The position numbers were made by a program, and so were the translations under genes. A stretch of DNA of 11,894 nt, taken from contig CALJQI010000386.1 of NCBI GenBank assembly GCA_937980285.1, positions 1 through 11,894 on the forward strand. Reading direction: 5' to 3'. Of this stretch, positions 5,805 to 11,894 are shown one piece after another (position 1 is the first letter of the stretch; every line of letters begins with the position of its first letter). A model generated the notes under the pieces. That model saw nothing but the letters and a program-made list of their open reading frames with translations. It made no database searches and had not been told where the DNA came from. The DNA comes from an uncultured Gammaproteobacteria bacterium. GTDB lineage: Bacteria; Pseudomonadota; Gammaproteobacteria; GCA-001735895.

Positions 5805-7061
5805 ATGGCTAAAAAAGTTCATGTAACCCCTATGCTCGACGAGCTCGAAAACGGTCCCTGGCCAAGTTTCATTTCAGGAATCAAGCGCCTGCGCGACGAA
5901 CACGGCGAAGAACGCATCAGCGGCATGGCAAACTCGCTGCTGGGTCAGCTCGAACATTCATACGAAACTCGCAAGGGCTACTGGAAAGGCGGTACCGTCA
6001 GCGTCTACGGCTACGGCAGCGGCATCATCCCGCGCTTTTCCGAAGTTGCACAGGCTTTCGAGGAATCGAAGGAATTTCACACGCTGCGGGTACAGCCCCC
6101 GGCCGGCAACTACTACACCACCGACATGCTGCGACAGCTCGGCGACAGCTGGGAAAAATACGGATCCGGACTGGTAACCTTCCACGGCCAGACCGGTAAC
6201 ATCATGTTCATTGGCACCTCGACGGAAAATACGCAGCACTTTTTCAACGAGATCAACGAATACGGCTGGGATCTCGGCGGCGCCGGTCCCTGTGTCCGTA
6301 CCGGCATGTCCTGCGTGGGCGCGGCTCGCTGCGAACAGTCCTGCGCCGACGAAATGCGCATCCACCGCACCCTGCTGAACAACTTCACCGACGATGTGCA
6401 TCGCCCCGCGCTGCCCTACAAGTTCAAGTTCAAGGTATCCGGCTGCGGCAACGACTGCATGAACTCGATCGAGCGCGCCGACTTCGCCATTATCGGCACC
6501 TGGCGCGACGACAGGAAGGTCGACCAGGAAGCGTTCAAGGAATACGTTGCCGCCAAGGGCCGCCAGCACACCATCGATAACATCATCACCCGTTGCCCGA
6601 CCAACGCGCTGTCATTGAACGACGACGATACGCTCGAGGTCGACAACCGCAACTGCGTGCGCTGCATGCACTGCCTGAACGTCGTGCCGAAGGCATTGTC
6701 TCCCGGAGACGACAACGGCGTCACTATCCTGATGGGCGGCAAGCGCACGCTCAAGATCGGCGACCTGATGGGAACCGTGATCGTGCCTTTCATGAAGCTC
6801 GAAGACGACGAGGATTACGAAGCGCTGACCGAGCTTGCAGAGGAAGTCATCGACTACTGGGCCGAAAACGGTCTCGAGCACGAACGCTGCGGTGAAATGG
6901 TCGAACGCGTCGGCCTGGTTAATTTCCTCGAAGGTATCGGTGTCGAGGTCGACCCGAACATGATCGCCGAAACCCGCACCAGTTCCTATGTGCGCATGGA
7001 CGACTGGGATATCGAAGCCAAGAAGTGGTTCGACCGCAAGGCCGAACAAAAGGCTTCCTGA
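5805..7061 (+). CDS. dsrA: Reverse dissimilatory sulfite reductase, alpha subunit
   Basis: A 418-residue DsrA, close to the usual length of about 417. With DsrB it forms the cytoplasmic siroheme enzyme that in sulfur oxidisers converts DsrC-bound sulfur to sulfite. The siroheme/[4Fe-4S] motif is SCVGAARC (Cys170, Cys176) with GCGNDC (Cys214, Cys218). The inserted ferredoxin domain has Cys264 in RCPTNAL and Cys284, Cys287 and Cys290 in NCVRCMHC. Basic residues around RIH (185-187) and KFKFK (206-210) line the active-site side. The start at 5805 (MAKKVHVTP) matches family N-termini; an upstream ATG at 5616 is rejected. First gene of the operon. Confidence 0.97.
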   Translation: MAKKVHVTPMLDELENGPWPSFISGIKRLRDEHGEERISGMANSLLGQLEHSYETRKGYWKGGTVSVYGYGSGIIPRFSEVAQAFEESKEFHTLRVQPPAGNYYTTDMLRQLGDSWEKYGSGLVTFHGQTGNIMFIGTSTENTQHFFNEINEYGWDLGGAGPCVRTGMSCVGAARCEQSCADEMRIHRTLLNNFTDDVHRPALPYKFKFKVSGCGNDCMNSIERADFAIIGTWRDDRKVDQEAFKEYVAAKGRQHTIDNIITRCPTNALSLNDDDTLEVDNRNCVRCMHCLNVVPKALSPGDDNGVTILMGGKRTLKIGDLMGTVIVPFMKLEDDEDYEALTELAEEVIDYWAENGLEHERCGEMVERVGLVNFLEGIGVEVDPNMIAETRTSSYVRMDDWDIEAKKWFDRKAEQKAS

Positions 7062-7087
7062 TCCAGCACCAGGCGAGGAGACATAAT

Positions 7088-7120
7088 ATGTTATTTGAAA
7101 TAATTGCAGGAGCCCGATAA
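7088..7120 (+). CDS. Possible ten-codon leader peptide coupled to dsrB
   Basis: The frame ATG...TAA encodes MLFEIIAGAR. GAGGAG lies seven bases before its ATG, a better ribosome site than most here, and its TAA shares the final A with the dsrB ATG (TAATG). The dsrB Shine-Dalgarno (GGAG, 7109-7112) sits inside this frame. This arrangement is typical of translational coupling. Codon composition (TTA, ATA) is AT-rich compared with dsrA and dsrB, as expected of spacer DNA, so it may not be a conserved peptide. Confidence 0.35.
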   Translation: MLFEIIAGAR

Positions 7121-8190
7121 TGGAAGGCCAACGTACCCCGATCGAATCCGGATGTCCCGATGGATTTCAGTATATGCATCCGGTGATGCGCAAGAACTAC
7201 GGCGACTGGGCATATCACGAAGATCCCCGTCCCGGCGTACTCAAGCACACCGCCCGCGGCGGTGACGCTATTTACACCGTGCGCGCCGGCACGCAGCGTA
7301 TTCTCGACGTTTTCACCCTGCGCAAGCTGTGCGAAATCGGCGACGAGTTTGCCGAAGGCTACGTGCGCTTCACCATTCGCAGCAACATCGAGTACATGGT
7401 TTCGGACGGCAGCAAGGTCGAACCGCTGATCGAAGCGCTGGAAAAAGAAGGTTTCGTCGTTGGCGGTACCAAGAACTCGGTGGCGATGATTTCGCACACC
7501 CAGGGCTGGCTGCACTGCGACATCCCGGGCACCGACGCCTCCGGCGTGGTCAAGTCGATGATGGATGAGCTCATCGACGAGTTCAAAAACTGGAATATGC
7601 CCAACCGCGTGCACATCACCACTTCCTGCTGCCAGATCAACTGCGGCGGCCAGGGCGATATCGCGATTAACGTGCAGCACACCAAGCCGCCGAAGATCAA
7701 CCACGACCTGGTGGCCAATATCTGCGAACGCCCGTCGGTTGTCGCCCGCTGCCCGGTTGCGGCGATCCGCCCGGCGCTGGTCAACGGCAAGCCCTCGCTC
7801 GAAGTCGACGAAAAGAAATGCATTTGCTGCGGTGCCTGTTACCCGCCCTGCACGCCGATGCAAATCAACGACCCGGAACATACCAAGCTGGCGATCTGGG
7901 TTGGCGGCAACCACTCCAACGCGCGTGGCAAACCTACTTTCCAGAAGCTGGTGGCTGCGGGCATACCGAACAACCCGCCACGCTGGCCCGAAGCGACCGC
8001 GATCGTGAAGAAGATCCTGCAGACCTACAAGGATAACGCGCGCGACTGGGAACGCCTGAACGACTGGATCGAGCGTATCGGCTGGCCGCAGTTCTTCGAG
8101 CTGACCGAACTGCCGTTCACCAAGTTTCACATCGATAACTGGCGTGGATCGCGGCGCTCGCTGAACGCTTCTACCCACATTCGTTTCTAA
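7120..8190 (+). CDS. dsrB: Reverse dissimilatory sulfite reductase, beta subunit
   Basis: A 356-residue DsrB of normal length. The siroheme/[4Fe-4S]-binding cysteines are Cys133 in GWLHCDIPG and Cys170, Cys171 and Cys175 in TTSCCQINCGGQGD. The ferredoxin domain has Cys211 in ARCPVAAI and Cys234, Cys237, Cys240 and Cys244 in CICCGACYPPC. The C-terminus RRSLNASTHIRF extends toward DsrA as in other alpha2beta2 enzymes. GGAG seven bases upstream supports the start. It follows dsrA after 58 bases that contain a possible leader ORF whose stop overlaps this start codon. Confidence 0.97.
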   Translation: MEGQRTPIESGCPDGFQYMHPVMRKNYGDWAYHEDPRPGVLKHTARGGDAIYTVRAGTQRILDVFTLRKLCEIGDEFAEGYVRFTIRSNIEYMVSDGSKVEPLIEALEKEGFVVGGTKNSVAMISHTQGWLHCDIPGTDASGVVKSMMDELIDEFKNWNMPNRVHITTSCCQINCGGQGDIAINVQHTKPPKINHDLVANICERPSVVARCPVAAIRPALVNGKPSLEVDEKKCICCGACYPPCTPMQINDPEHTKLAIWVGGNHSNARGKPTFQKLVAAGIPNNPPRWPEATAIVKKILQTYKDNARDWERLNDWIERIGWPQFFELTELPFTKFHIDNWRGSRRSLNASTHIRF

Positions 8191-8202
8191 CGAGGTGCGC
8201 CA

Positions 8203-8595
8203 GTGAAATTCGGAATTCTAGTAAACGAAGGCCCTTACACGCACCAGGCATCCGATTCGGCCTACCATTTCACCGCCGCCGCGCTGCGCGCCGGGCATGA
8301 AATAGTGCGCGTATTCTTTTACCACGACGGCGTCAATAACGGCACTCGCCTGTCCGTACCGCCGCAGGACGACCGCAACGTCAGCGAGCGCTGGTCGGCG
8401 CTGGCGGAGGAACACGATGTCGAACTAATCCTGTGCGTGGCGGCCGCGCAGCGCCGCGGCCTGCTCGACGAAGACGAGGCAAAGCGCGCCGGCAAAAACG
8501 CTGACAACATGGCCCCGGGATTTCAGATTTCAGGGCTCGGCCAACTGATCGACGCCGGCATTCAGGCCGATCGAACAGTCGTATTCGGAGATTGA
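8203..8595 (+). CDS. dsrE: DsrE subunit of the DsrEFH sulfurtransferase
   Basis: A 130-residue DsrE that starts at GTG (8203) with GAGGTG upstream. In sulfur oxidisers DsrE2F2H2 is a soluble cytoplasmic hexamer that takes up sulfane sulfur and passes it to DsrC. Family motifs MKF..LVNEGPYTHQASDSA, VFFYHDGVNN (37-46) and the sulfur-accepting Cys78 in LILCVAAAQRRG are present. The C-terminal SGLGQL...DRTVVFGD is typical. Its presence distinguishes an oxidative dsr locus from that of sulfate reducers. Twelve bases separate it from dsrB. Confidence 0.96.
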   Translation: MKFGILVNEGPYTHQASDSAYHFTAAALRAGHEIVRVFFYHDGVNNGTRLSVPPQDDRNVSERWSALAEEHDVELILCVAAAQRRGLLDEDEAKRAGKNADNMAPGFQISGLGQLIDAGIQADRTVVFGD

Positions 8596-8598
8596 GCC

Positions 8599-9003
8599 AT
8601 GGCCACTAAAAAGTTTCTATACGTTAACCGCAAGGCGCCCCACGGCAGCATTTACGCCCAGGAGTCGCTCGAGGTCGTGCTTATCGCCGCCGCTTTCGAA
8701 CAGGACGTCAGCCTGGCCTTCGTCGATGACGGCGTTTACCAGTTGCTGCAAAACCAGGATACCGGCGCGCTCGGATCGAAGAATTTCTCGCCGACCTACA
8801 AGGCCCTGGGCGATTACGACGTCAGCAAGATCTACGTCGAGCAGGAGTCGCTGGAAATGCGCGGCCTCGGCAAGGACGATCTGATGCCGCTGGTTTACGA
8901 AGACGAAGACGACGACTGGGCGGAAAAAGATTCGATCCACGTCGTCAGCAGCAGCGAACTGGCCGATATTATCGAACAACAGGACGTGATCCTGAATTTT
9001 TAG
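8599..9003 (+). CDS. dsrF: DsrF subunit of the DsrEFH sulfurtransferase
   Basis: A 134-residue DsrF. Recognisable segments are KFLYVNRKAPHGSIYA (5-20), SLAFVDDGVYQLLQNQDTG (38-56), KNFSPTYKALGDYDV and the acidic C-terminal half with YEDEDDDW. It contains no cysteine, in line with a structural rather than a sulfur-carrying role in the hexamer. It starts three bases after the dsrE stop with GGAG upstream. It ends in TAG, a normal stop here because readthrough would meet TAA after two codons. Confidence 0.95.
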   Translation: MATKKFLYVNRKAPHGSIYAQESLEVVLIAAAFEQDVSLAFVDDGVYQLLQNQDTGALGSKNFSPTYKALGDYDVSKIYVEQESLEMRGLGKDDLMPLVYEDEDDDWAEKDSIHVVSSSELADIIEQQDVILNF

Positions 9004-9014
9004 CGGAAGTAAAA

Positions 9015-9323
9015 ATGTCTGTATTGCATATTGTTAACAAATCACCCTATGACAGAAACTCGCTCGACGCCTGCCTGCGCCTGGCGCAACCCGATTCGGC
9101 GATCCTGCTGATCGAGGACGGCGTCTACGCTGCGATACCAAAGGCCTCGGCCTCGGAACGAGTGCAACAGGCACTGAACAATCATCAAATTTACGCTTTA
9201 CAGCCGGATCTACAGGCCCGGGGCATCAATCCCGACAACCTGATCGACGGTATTTCGCTGGTCGATTACGACGGCTTTGTAAAATTGACAACGGATTATG
9301 ACAAGTCGCAATCATGGCTTTGA
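9015..9323 (+). CDS. dsrH: DsrH subunit of the DsrEFH sulfurtransferase
   Basis: A 102-residue DsrH, the expected length for the family (TusB-like fold). The conserved Cys20 is present in NSLDACLRLA, followed by LLIEDGVYAA (32-41) and the C-terminal DYDGFVKLTTDY. GGAAG lies a few bases upstream of the ATG. The gene is 11 bases after dsrF. Together with dsrE and dsrF it completes the sulfur-relay hexamer that hands sulfur to DsrC. Confidence 0.95.
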   Translation: MSVLHIVNKSPYDRNSLDACLRLAQPDSAILLIEDGVYAAIPKASASERVQQALNNHQIYALQPDLQARGINPDNLIDGISLVDYDGFVKLTTDYDKSQSWL

Positions 9324-9348
9324 TTGCTGGTATTTAAATTAACATAGC

Positions 9349-9353
9349 AGAGG
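9349..9353 (+). promoter_or_regulatory. Ribosome binding site that decides the dsrC start
   Basis: AGAGG ends six bases before the AGG codon at 9360. This is the standard spacing for a start there and is the main nucleotide-level argument that 9360 is, or was, the dsrC initiation codon. A second purine run, AAAAGGA (9357-9363), is too close to an ATT start at 9366. Confidence 0.5.
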
Positions 9354-9359
9354 CACAAA

Positions 9360-9692
9360 AGGACTATTGAAGTAGGTGGAAAGACATACGAAACGGACGA
9401 AGAAGGTTACCTCGTGAACCTGTCCGACTGGAACGACGAACTCGCCAATGAAATGGCGAAAGCCGATGGCGCGGTACTCGAAGATAACCACTGGGAAGTG
9501 ATCAACTTCCTGCGCGATTATTACGAGGAGTACCAGATCGCACCCGCGGTACGCGTTCTGACCAAGGCGGTCGGCAAGAAACTGGGCAAGGACAAGGGCA
9601 CCAGCAAGTACCTGTACGAGCTGTTCCCCTACGGACCGGCCAAGCAGGCCTGTAAATACGCCGGCCTGCCGAAGCCTACCGGTTGCGTATAA
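9360..9692 (+). CDS. dsrC: DsrC sulfur carrier protein, start codon missing or noncanonical
   Basis: DsrC carries sulfur between DsrEFH, DsrAB and the membrane complex. Homology runs from TIEVGGKTYETDEEGYL through NHWEVINFLRDYYEEYQIAP to KQACKYAGLPKPTGCV, with both redox cysteines present (Cys98 and penultimate Cys109 when counted from 9360), so the protein is otherwise fully canonical. The expected start is AGG at 9360-9362, not ATG: AGAGG (9349-9353) is six bases upstream, and one substitution would give MTIEVGGK and 110 residues. The frame is closed by TAG at 9345. Alternatives are a rare ATT start at 9366, or GTG at 9414, which would cut off 18 conserved residues. The product identity is certain; the start is not. 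Confidence 0.93.
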   Translation, partial: RTIEVGGKTYETDEEGYLVNLSDWNDELANEMAKADGAVLEDNHWEVINFLRDYYEEYQIAPAVRVLTKAVGKKLGKDKGTSKYLYELFPYGPAKQACKYAGLPKPTGCV

Positions 9693-9710
9693 GTCGGATT
9701 AGCCGTTTTA

Positions 9711-9738
9711 ACGGGAAAGGCGTTAAATCCTTTCCCGT
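9711..9738 (+). promoter_or_regulatory. Perfect 10-bp stem-loop between dsrC and dsrM
   Basis: ACGGGAAAGG (9711-9720) pairs perfectly with CCTTTCCCGT (9729-9738) around an eight-base loop CGTTAAAT. It starts 18 bases after the dsrC stop. No T-run follows, so it is not a classic intrinsic terminator; a 3'-protecting or partial-attenuation element that raises dsrC transcript relative to dsrMK is more likely, by inference. DsrC is needed in large excess over the membrane complex. Confidence 0.7.
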
Positions 9739-9765
9739 CATGGCCTACCCGGAGATGGCGTATTC

Positions 9766-10503
9766 ATGTCATTGCTGACGATCGCATTTACGTTGTTGTT
9801 TTACTTCGCCGGCGCGGTACTTCTGGCCGGCCTGGTATACCGCATCAGGCTCTATGCGACCACGCCGACGCCGTTGCGCATCCCGACCACCCCTGCGCCG
9901 ACCACCGCGCCCGGCGTGGTCAGGCGCATGTTTTTCGAAGTGACGCTATTCAACAGCCTGTTCAAATCGAACAAGTGGATCTGGCTGTTCGGCTGGATAT
10001 TTCATATGGCGTTGTTATTCGTGCTGCTACGCCACCTGCGCTATTTCACCGATCCGGTGTGGTCCTGGGTAAGCCTGATTCAGCCGATCGGCAAGTACGC
10101 CGCGTTCGCCATGGTGGCCGGTCTTTTCGGACTGTGGGCTAGACGCCTGCTGGTCGACCGGGTGCGCTATATCTCCTCGCCTTCCGATCACCTGATGCTG
10201 GCGTTGCTGGTTGGTATCGGCCTGACCGGGCTCGGCATGAAGTACGTCGCGCATACCGACATCGTCGCGGTGAAGGCGTTTTTCCTGGGGCTGATGTACT
10301 TCGACTGGCAACCGATGCCCACCGACCTGGCGCTTAACCTGCACCTGCTGATGGTCGCCATGCTGATGATCGTATTCCCGTTCAGCAAGCTGCTGCACGC
10401 GCCGGGGGTTTTCTTCAGCCCGACGCGCAATCAGATCGACAACCCGCGTGAAAAGCGGCACCTGCCGACGCGCGAAACGGCAGCCGGCGAAACCAGCGCC
10501 TGA
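9766..10503 (+). CDS. dsrM: DsrM, cytochrome b membrane subunit of the Dsr complex
   Basis: A 245-residue NarI-like membrane cytochrome b that exchanges electrons between the quinone pool and DsrK. About five membrane helices are visible: residues 3-26, 70-90, 104-127, 140-160 and 187-206. Candidate haem-ligand histidines inside or near helices are His80 (WIFHMALL), His142 (SDHLML), His193 (LNLHLLM) and His211 (LLHAPG). GGAG lies 11 bases upstream of the ATG. The position between dsrC and dsrK is standard. The C-terminal 30 residues are hydrophilic. Confidence 0.93.
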   Translation: MSLLTIAFTLLFYFAGAVLLAGLVYRIRLYATTPTPLRIPTTPAPTTAPGVVRRMFFEVTLFNSLFKSNKWIWLFGWIFHMALLFVLLRHLRYFTDPVWSWVSLIQPIGKYAAFAMVAGLFGLWARRLLVDRVRYISSPSDHLMLALLVGIGLTGLGMKYVAHTDIVAVKAFFLGLMYFDWQPMPTDLALNLHLLMVAMLMIVFPFSKLLHAPGVFFSPTRNQIDNPREKRHLPTRETAAGETSA

Positions 10504-10517
10504 GACAGGAAGTTAAC

Positions 10518-11639
10518 GTGGCCGAATTCGAAACCCCAGCATTAAGACCCTATCCCGAGATCCCGCCGATCGAAATCGGCGTGATGGCGCACAGCAAGCC
10601 GTTTTACGCCAAGGAAGATCATCAGCAGAAAATCGGATTTCCCGGGGAACTGATCGATAACTGGCAACAGGCCGCGGTCGACAAGATGGGAGAGCTGGTG
10701 GATAACTCGCGCGCACTGCGCGTGTTTCTCGACAGCTGCGTCAAATGCGGCGCCTGCACCGATAAATGCCACTACTACATCGGCACTTCCGATCCGAAAA
10801 ACATGCCGGTTGCGCGGCAGGACCTGTTTCGCTCGGTATACCGCCGTTATTACACGCTGGCCGGCAAGTACTTTCCCTCGCTGGTGGGCGCGCGCGACAT
10901 GGACCAGAGCGTGCTCGACGAGTGGTACAGCTATTTCCACCAGTGCTCGCAATGCCGCCGTTGCTCGGTTTACTGCCCCTACGGCATCGACACCGCGGAA
11001 ATTTCGATGGCGGCGCGCGAAATTATGGATAGCATCGGTGTCGGGCAAAAATACTGCAACGAAATCATCGGCAAGGCGCAAACCATCGGTAATAACCTGG
11101 GTCTGCCGGAGCCCGCGCTGGCCGATACGCTGGAAGGCCTGGAAGAAGACATCGAGGATGAAACCGGGGTTACGGTTCGCATGCCGCTGGACGAAAAAGG
11201 TGCCGATATTCTGCTGGTCACGCCGTCGGCCGACTTTTTCGCGGAGCCGCATGTCGACGGCCTGATCGGCTACGCCAAGGTGTTTCACCAGGCGGGTCTC
11301 TCCTGGACCCTGTCCAGTCACGCCAGCGAAGCCGCCAACTTCGGCATGTTCATCGGCTCTTACGACAATATGCAGAAACTGGCTCTGCGCGTGCGCGAAG
11401 CGGCGCTCGAACTGGGCGTCAAGCGCATCGTATTCGGCGAATGCGGACACGCCTGGCGCGTGGCCTACAACTTTCTCAATACGCTGGCGGGGCCTTTTGA
11501 TTTTCTCGATCCGAACTACCCGCTGCCGCAGCATGTTTGCGAGGTCACCTACGACCTGATTCAGCGCAATGCGCTCAGGCTAGACCCGTCAGCCAACGAC
11601 GACATGGTGCTGACCTTCCACGATTCCTGCAACGTTTAG
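10518..11639 (+). CDS. dsrK: DsrK iron-sulfur subunit, frame ends at an internal TAG
   Basis: DsrK is the HdrD-like cytoplasmic-face subunit of the Dsr membrane complex and is proposed to act on the DsrC disulfide. GTG start with AGGAAG upstream. Two [4Fe-4S] motifs are intact: CVKCGACTDKC (Cys74, 77, 80, 84) and CSQCRRCSVYCP (Cys143, 146, 149, 153). The CCG domain begins with Cys309 in FGECGHAWR and reaches Cys371 in FHDSCNV. The frame then stops at TAG (11637-11639), codon 374, although family sequence continues directly in the same frame. If translation ends here, the product is 373 residues and lacks the CCGGGGG motif and the rest of the catalytic domain. Confidence 0.93.
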   Translation: MAEFETPALRPYPEIPPIEIGVMAHSKPFYAKEDHQQKIGFPGELIDNWQQAAVDKMGELVDNSRALRVFLDSCVKCGACTDKCHYYIGTSDPKNMPVARQDLFRSVYRRYYTLAGKYFPSLVGARDMDQSVLDEWYSYFHQCSQCRRCSVYCPYGIDTAEISMAAREIMDSIGVGQKYCNEIIGKAQTIGNNLGLPEPALADTLEGLEEDIEDETGVTVRMPLDEKGADILLVTPSADFFAEPHVDGLIGYAKVFHQAGLSWTLSSHASEAANFGMFIGSYDNMQKLALRVREAALELGVKRIVFGECGHAWRVAYNFLNTLAGPFDFLDPNYPLPQHVCEVTYDLIQRNALRLDPSANDDMVLTFHDSCNV

Positions 11640-11894
11640 CGCGGATCGCGCATGGGCAACTTCGAGGGCGGACAGTTCGTGATACCGCGCGAAGTGATCA
11701 AGGCGAGTTGCAACCATTATTACGATATGCCTGCCGACACCATCGAGGAAGCAACCTTTTGTTGCGGCGGCGGCGGCGGCCTGTTAACCGATGACCTGGT
11801 CGAGCTGCGCGTCAAGGGCTCCTTGCCGCGCATGGAAGCTTTGAAACAGGTAGTGGACGACCACGGCGTGACCCACCTGGCGGCGATCTGCGCG
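11640..11894 (+). pseudogene. dsrK: Remainder of dsrK beyond the in-frame TAG, cut by window edge
   Basis: These 85 codons continue the dsrK frame without any indel: RGSRMGNFEGGQFVIP, then KASCNHYYDM (Cys398), TFCCGGGGGLLTDD (Cys415, Cys416), LRVKGSLPRMEALKQV and finally LAAICA at the edge. These are strongly conserved CCG-domain segments. Codon use is the same as before the TAG, so there is no sign of decay. No convincing ribosome site precedes the ATG at 11652, so separate translation of this half is unlikely. It is labelled pseudogene only because of the interrupting codon; readthrough or sequence error would make it part of a normal gene. Confidence 0.85.

Noticed and set aside
9314..9337. 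Seven-codon ORF overlapping the dsrH end (MALIAGI)
   Set aside because: No ribosome binding site, wrong frame for dsrC and no overlap with a following start; likely chance.
11637..11639. Genome-wide reassignment of TAG as a sense codon
   Set aside because: TAG is the plain terminator of dsrF, the tauD-like gene and the cas6-like gene in this same window; dsrF and cas6-like frames reach another stop within two or three codons. Only context-specific readthrough remains possible.
11637..11639. Selenocysteine insertion in dsrK
   Set aside because: The codon is TAG, not TGA, and the position is not a conserved cysteine.
11765..11779. GGC repeat tract
   Set aside because: It encodes the conserved glycine run of the DsrK CCGGGGG motif and needs no other explanation.

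Overview
The window reads as chromosome of a sulfur-oxidising gammaproteobacterium with moderately high GC content. The right half carries a reverse (oxidative) dissimilatory sulfite reductase operon in the order dsrA-dsrB-dsrE-dsrF-dsrH-dsrC-dsrM-dsrK, the order known from Allochromatium vinosum. The dsrEFH genes mark it as the oxidative rather than the sulfate-reducing type.

Layout. Positions 71-3140 hold mixed genes: a secreted alpha/beta hydrolase (-), a small Fe(II)/2-oxoglutarate oxygenase (+), a four-helix membrane protein (+), an unrecognised 107-residue protein (-) and a PiuC/YbiX-type hydroxylase (+). Positions 3147-5393 form a compact minus-strand gene run: a TauD-like dioxygenase, a Cas6/Cmx6-like protein with no CRISPR array in sight, a DsrC paralogue lacking both C-terminal cysteines (RspA-like), and a small acidic protein. 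This run is divergent from dsrA across about 411 bp. That gap contains a plausible promoter, two palindromes and leader hairpins. From 5805 to the right edge is the dsr operon, cut off inside dsrK.

How the genes work together. DsrEFH accepts sulfur and passes it to DsrC. Persulfurated DsrC feeds DsrAB, which oxidises the sulfur to sulfite. Oxidised DsrC is handled by the membrane complex that contains DsrM (cytochrome b) and DsrK (iron-sulfur, CCG domain). The minus-strand run with its cysteine-free DsrC homologue and Cas6-like protein is probably functionally linked to the dsr locus, but how is unknown.

Two anomalies stand out. The dsrC reading frame has no ATG: an AGG codon sits exactly where homology and a well-placed ribosome binding site predict the start. 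The dsrK frame is broken by one in-frame TAG between two highly conserved CCG-domain segments, with undisturbed coding on both sides. Each is either a sequence error, a real lesion, or unusual decoding. TAG is the normal stop of three other genes in the window. A ten-codon leader ORF overlapping the dsrB start and a perfect 10-bp stem-loop between dsrC and dsrM are further signals worth checking.
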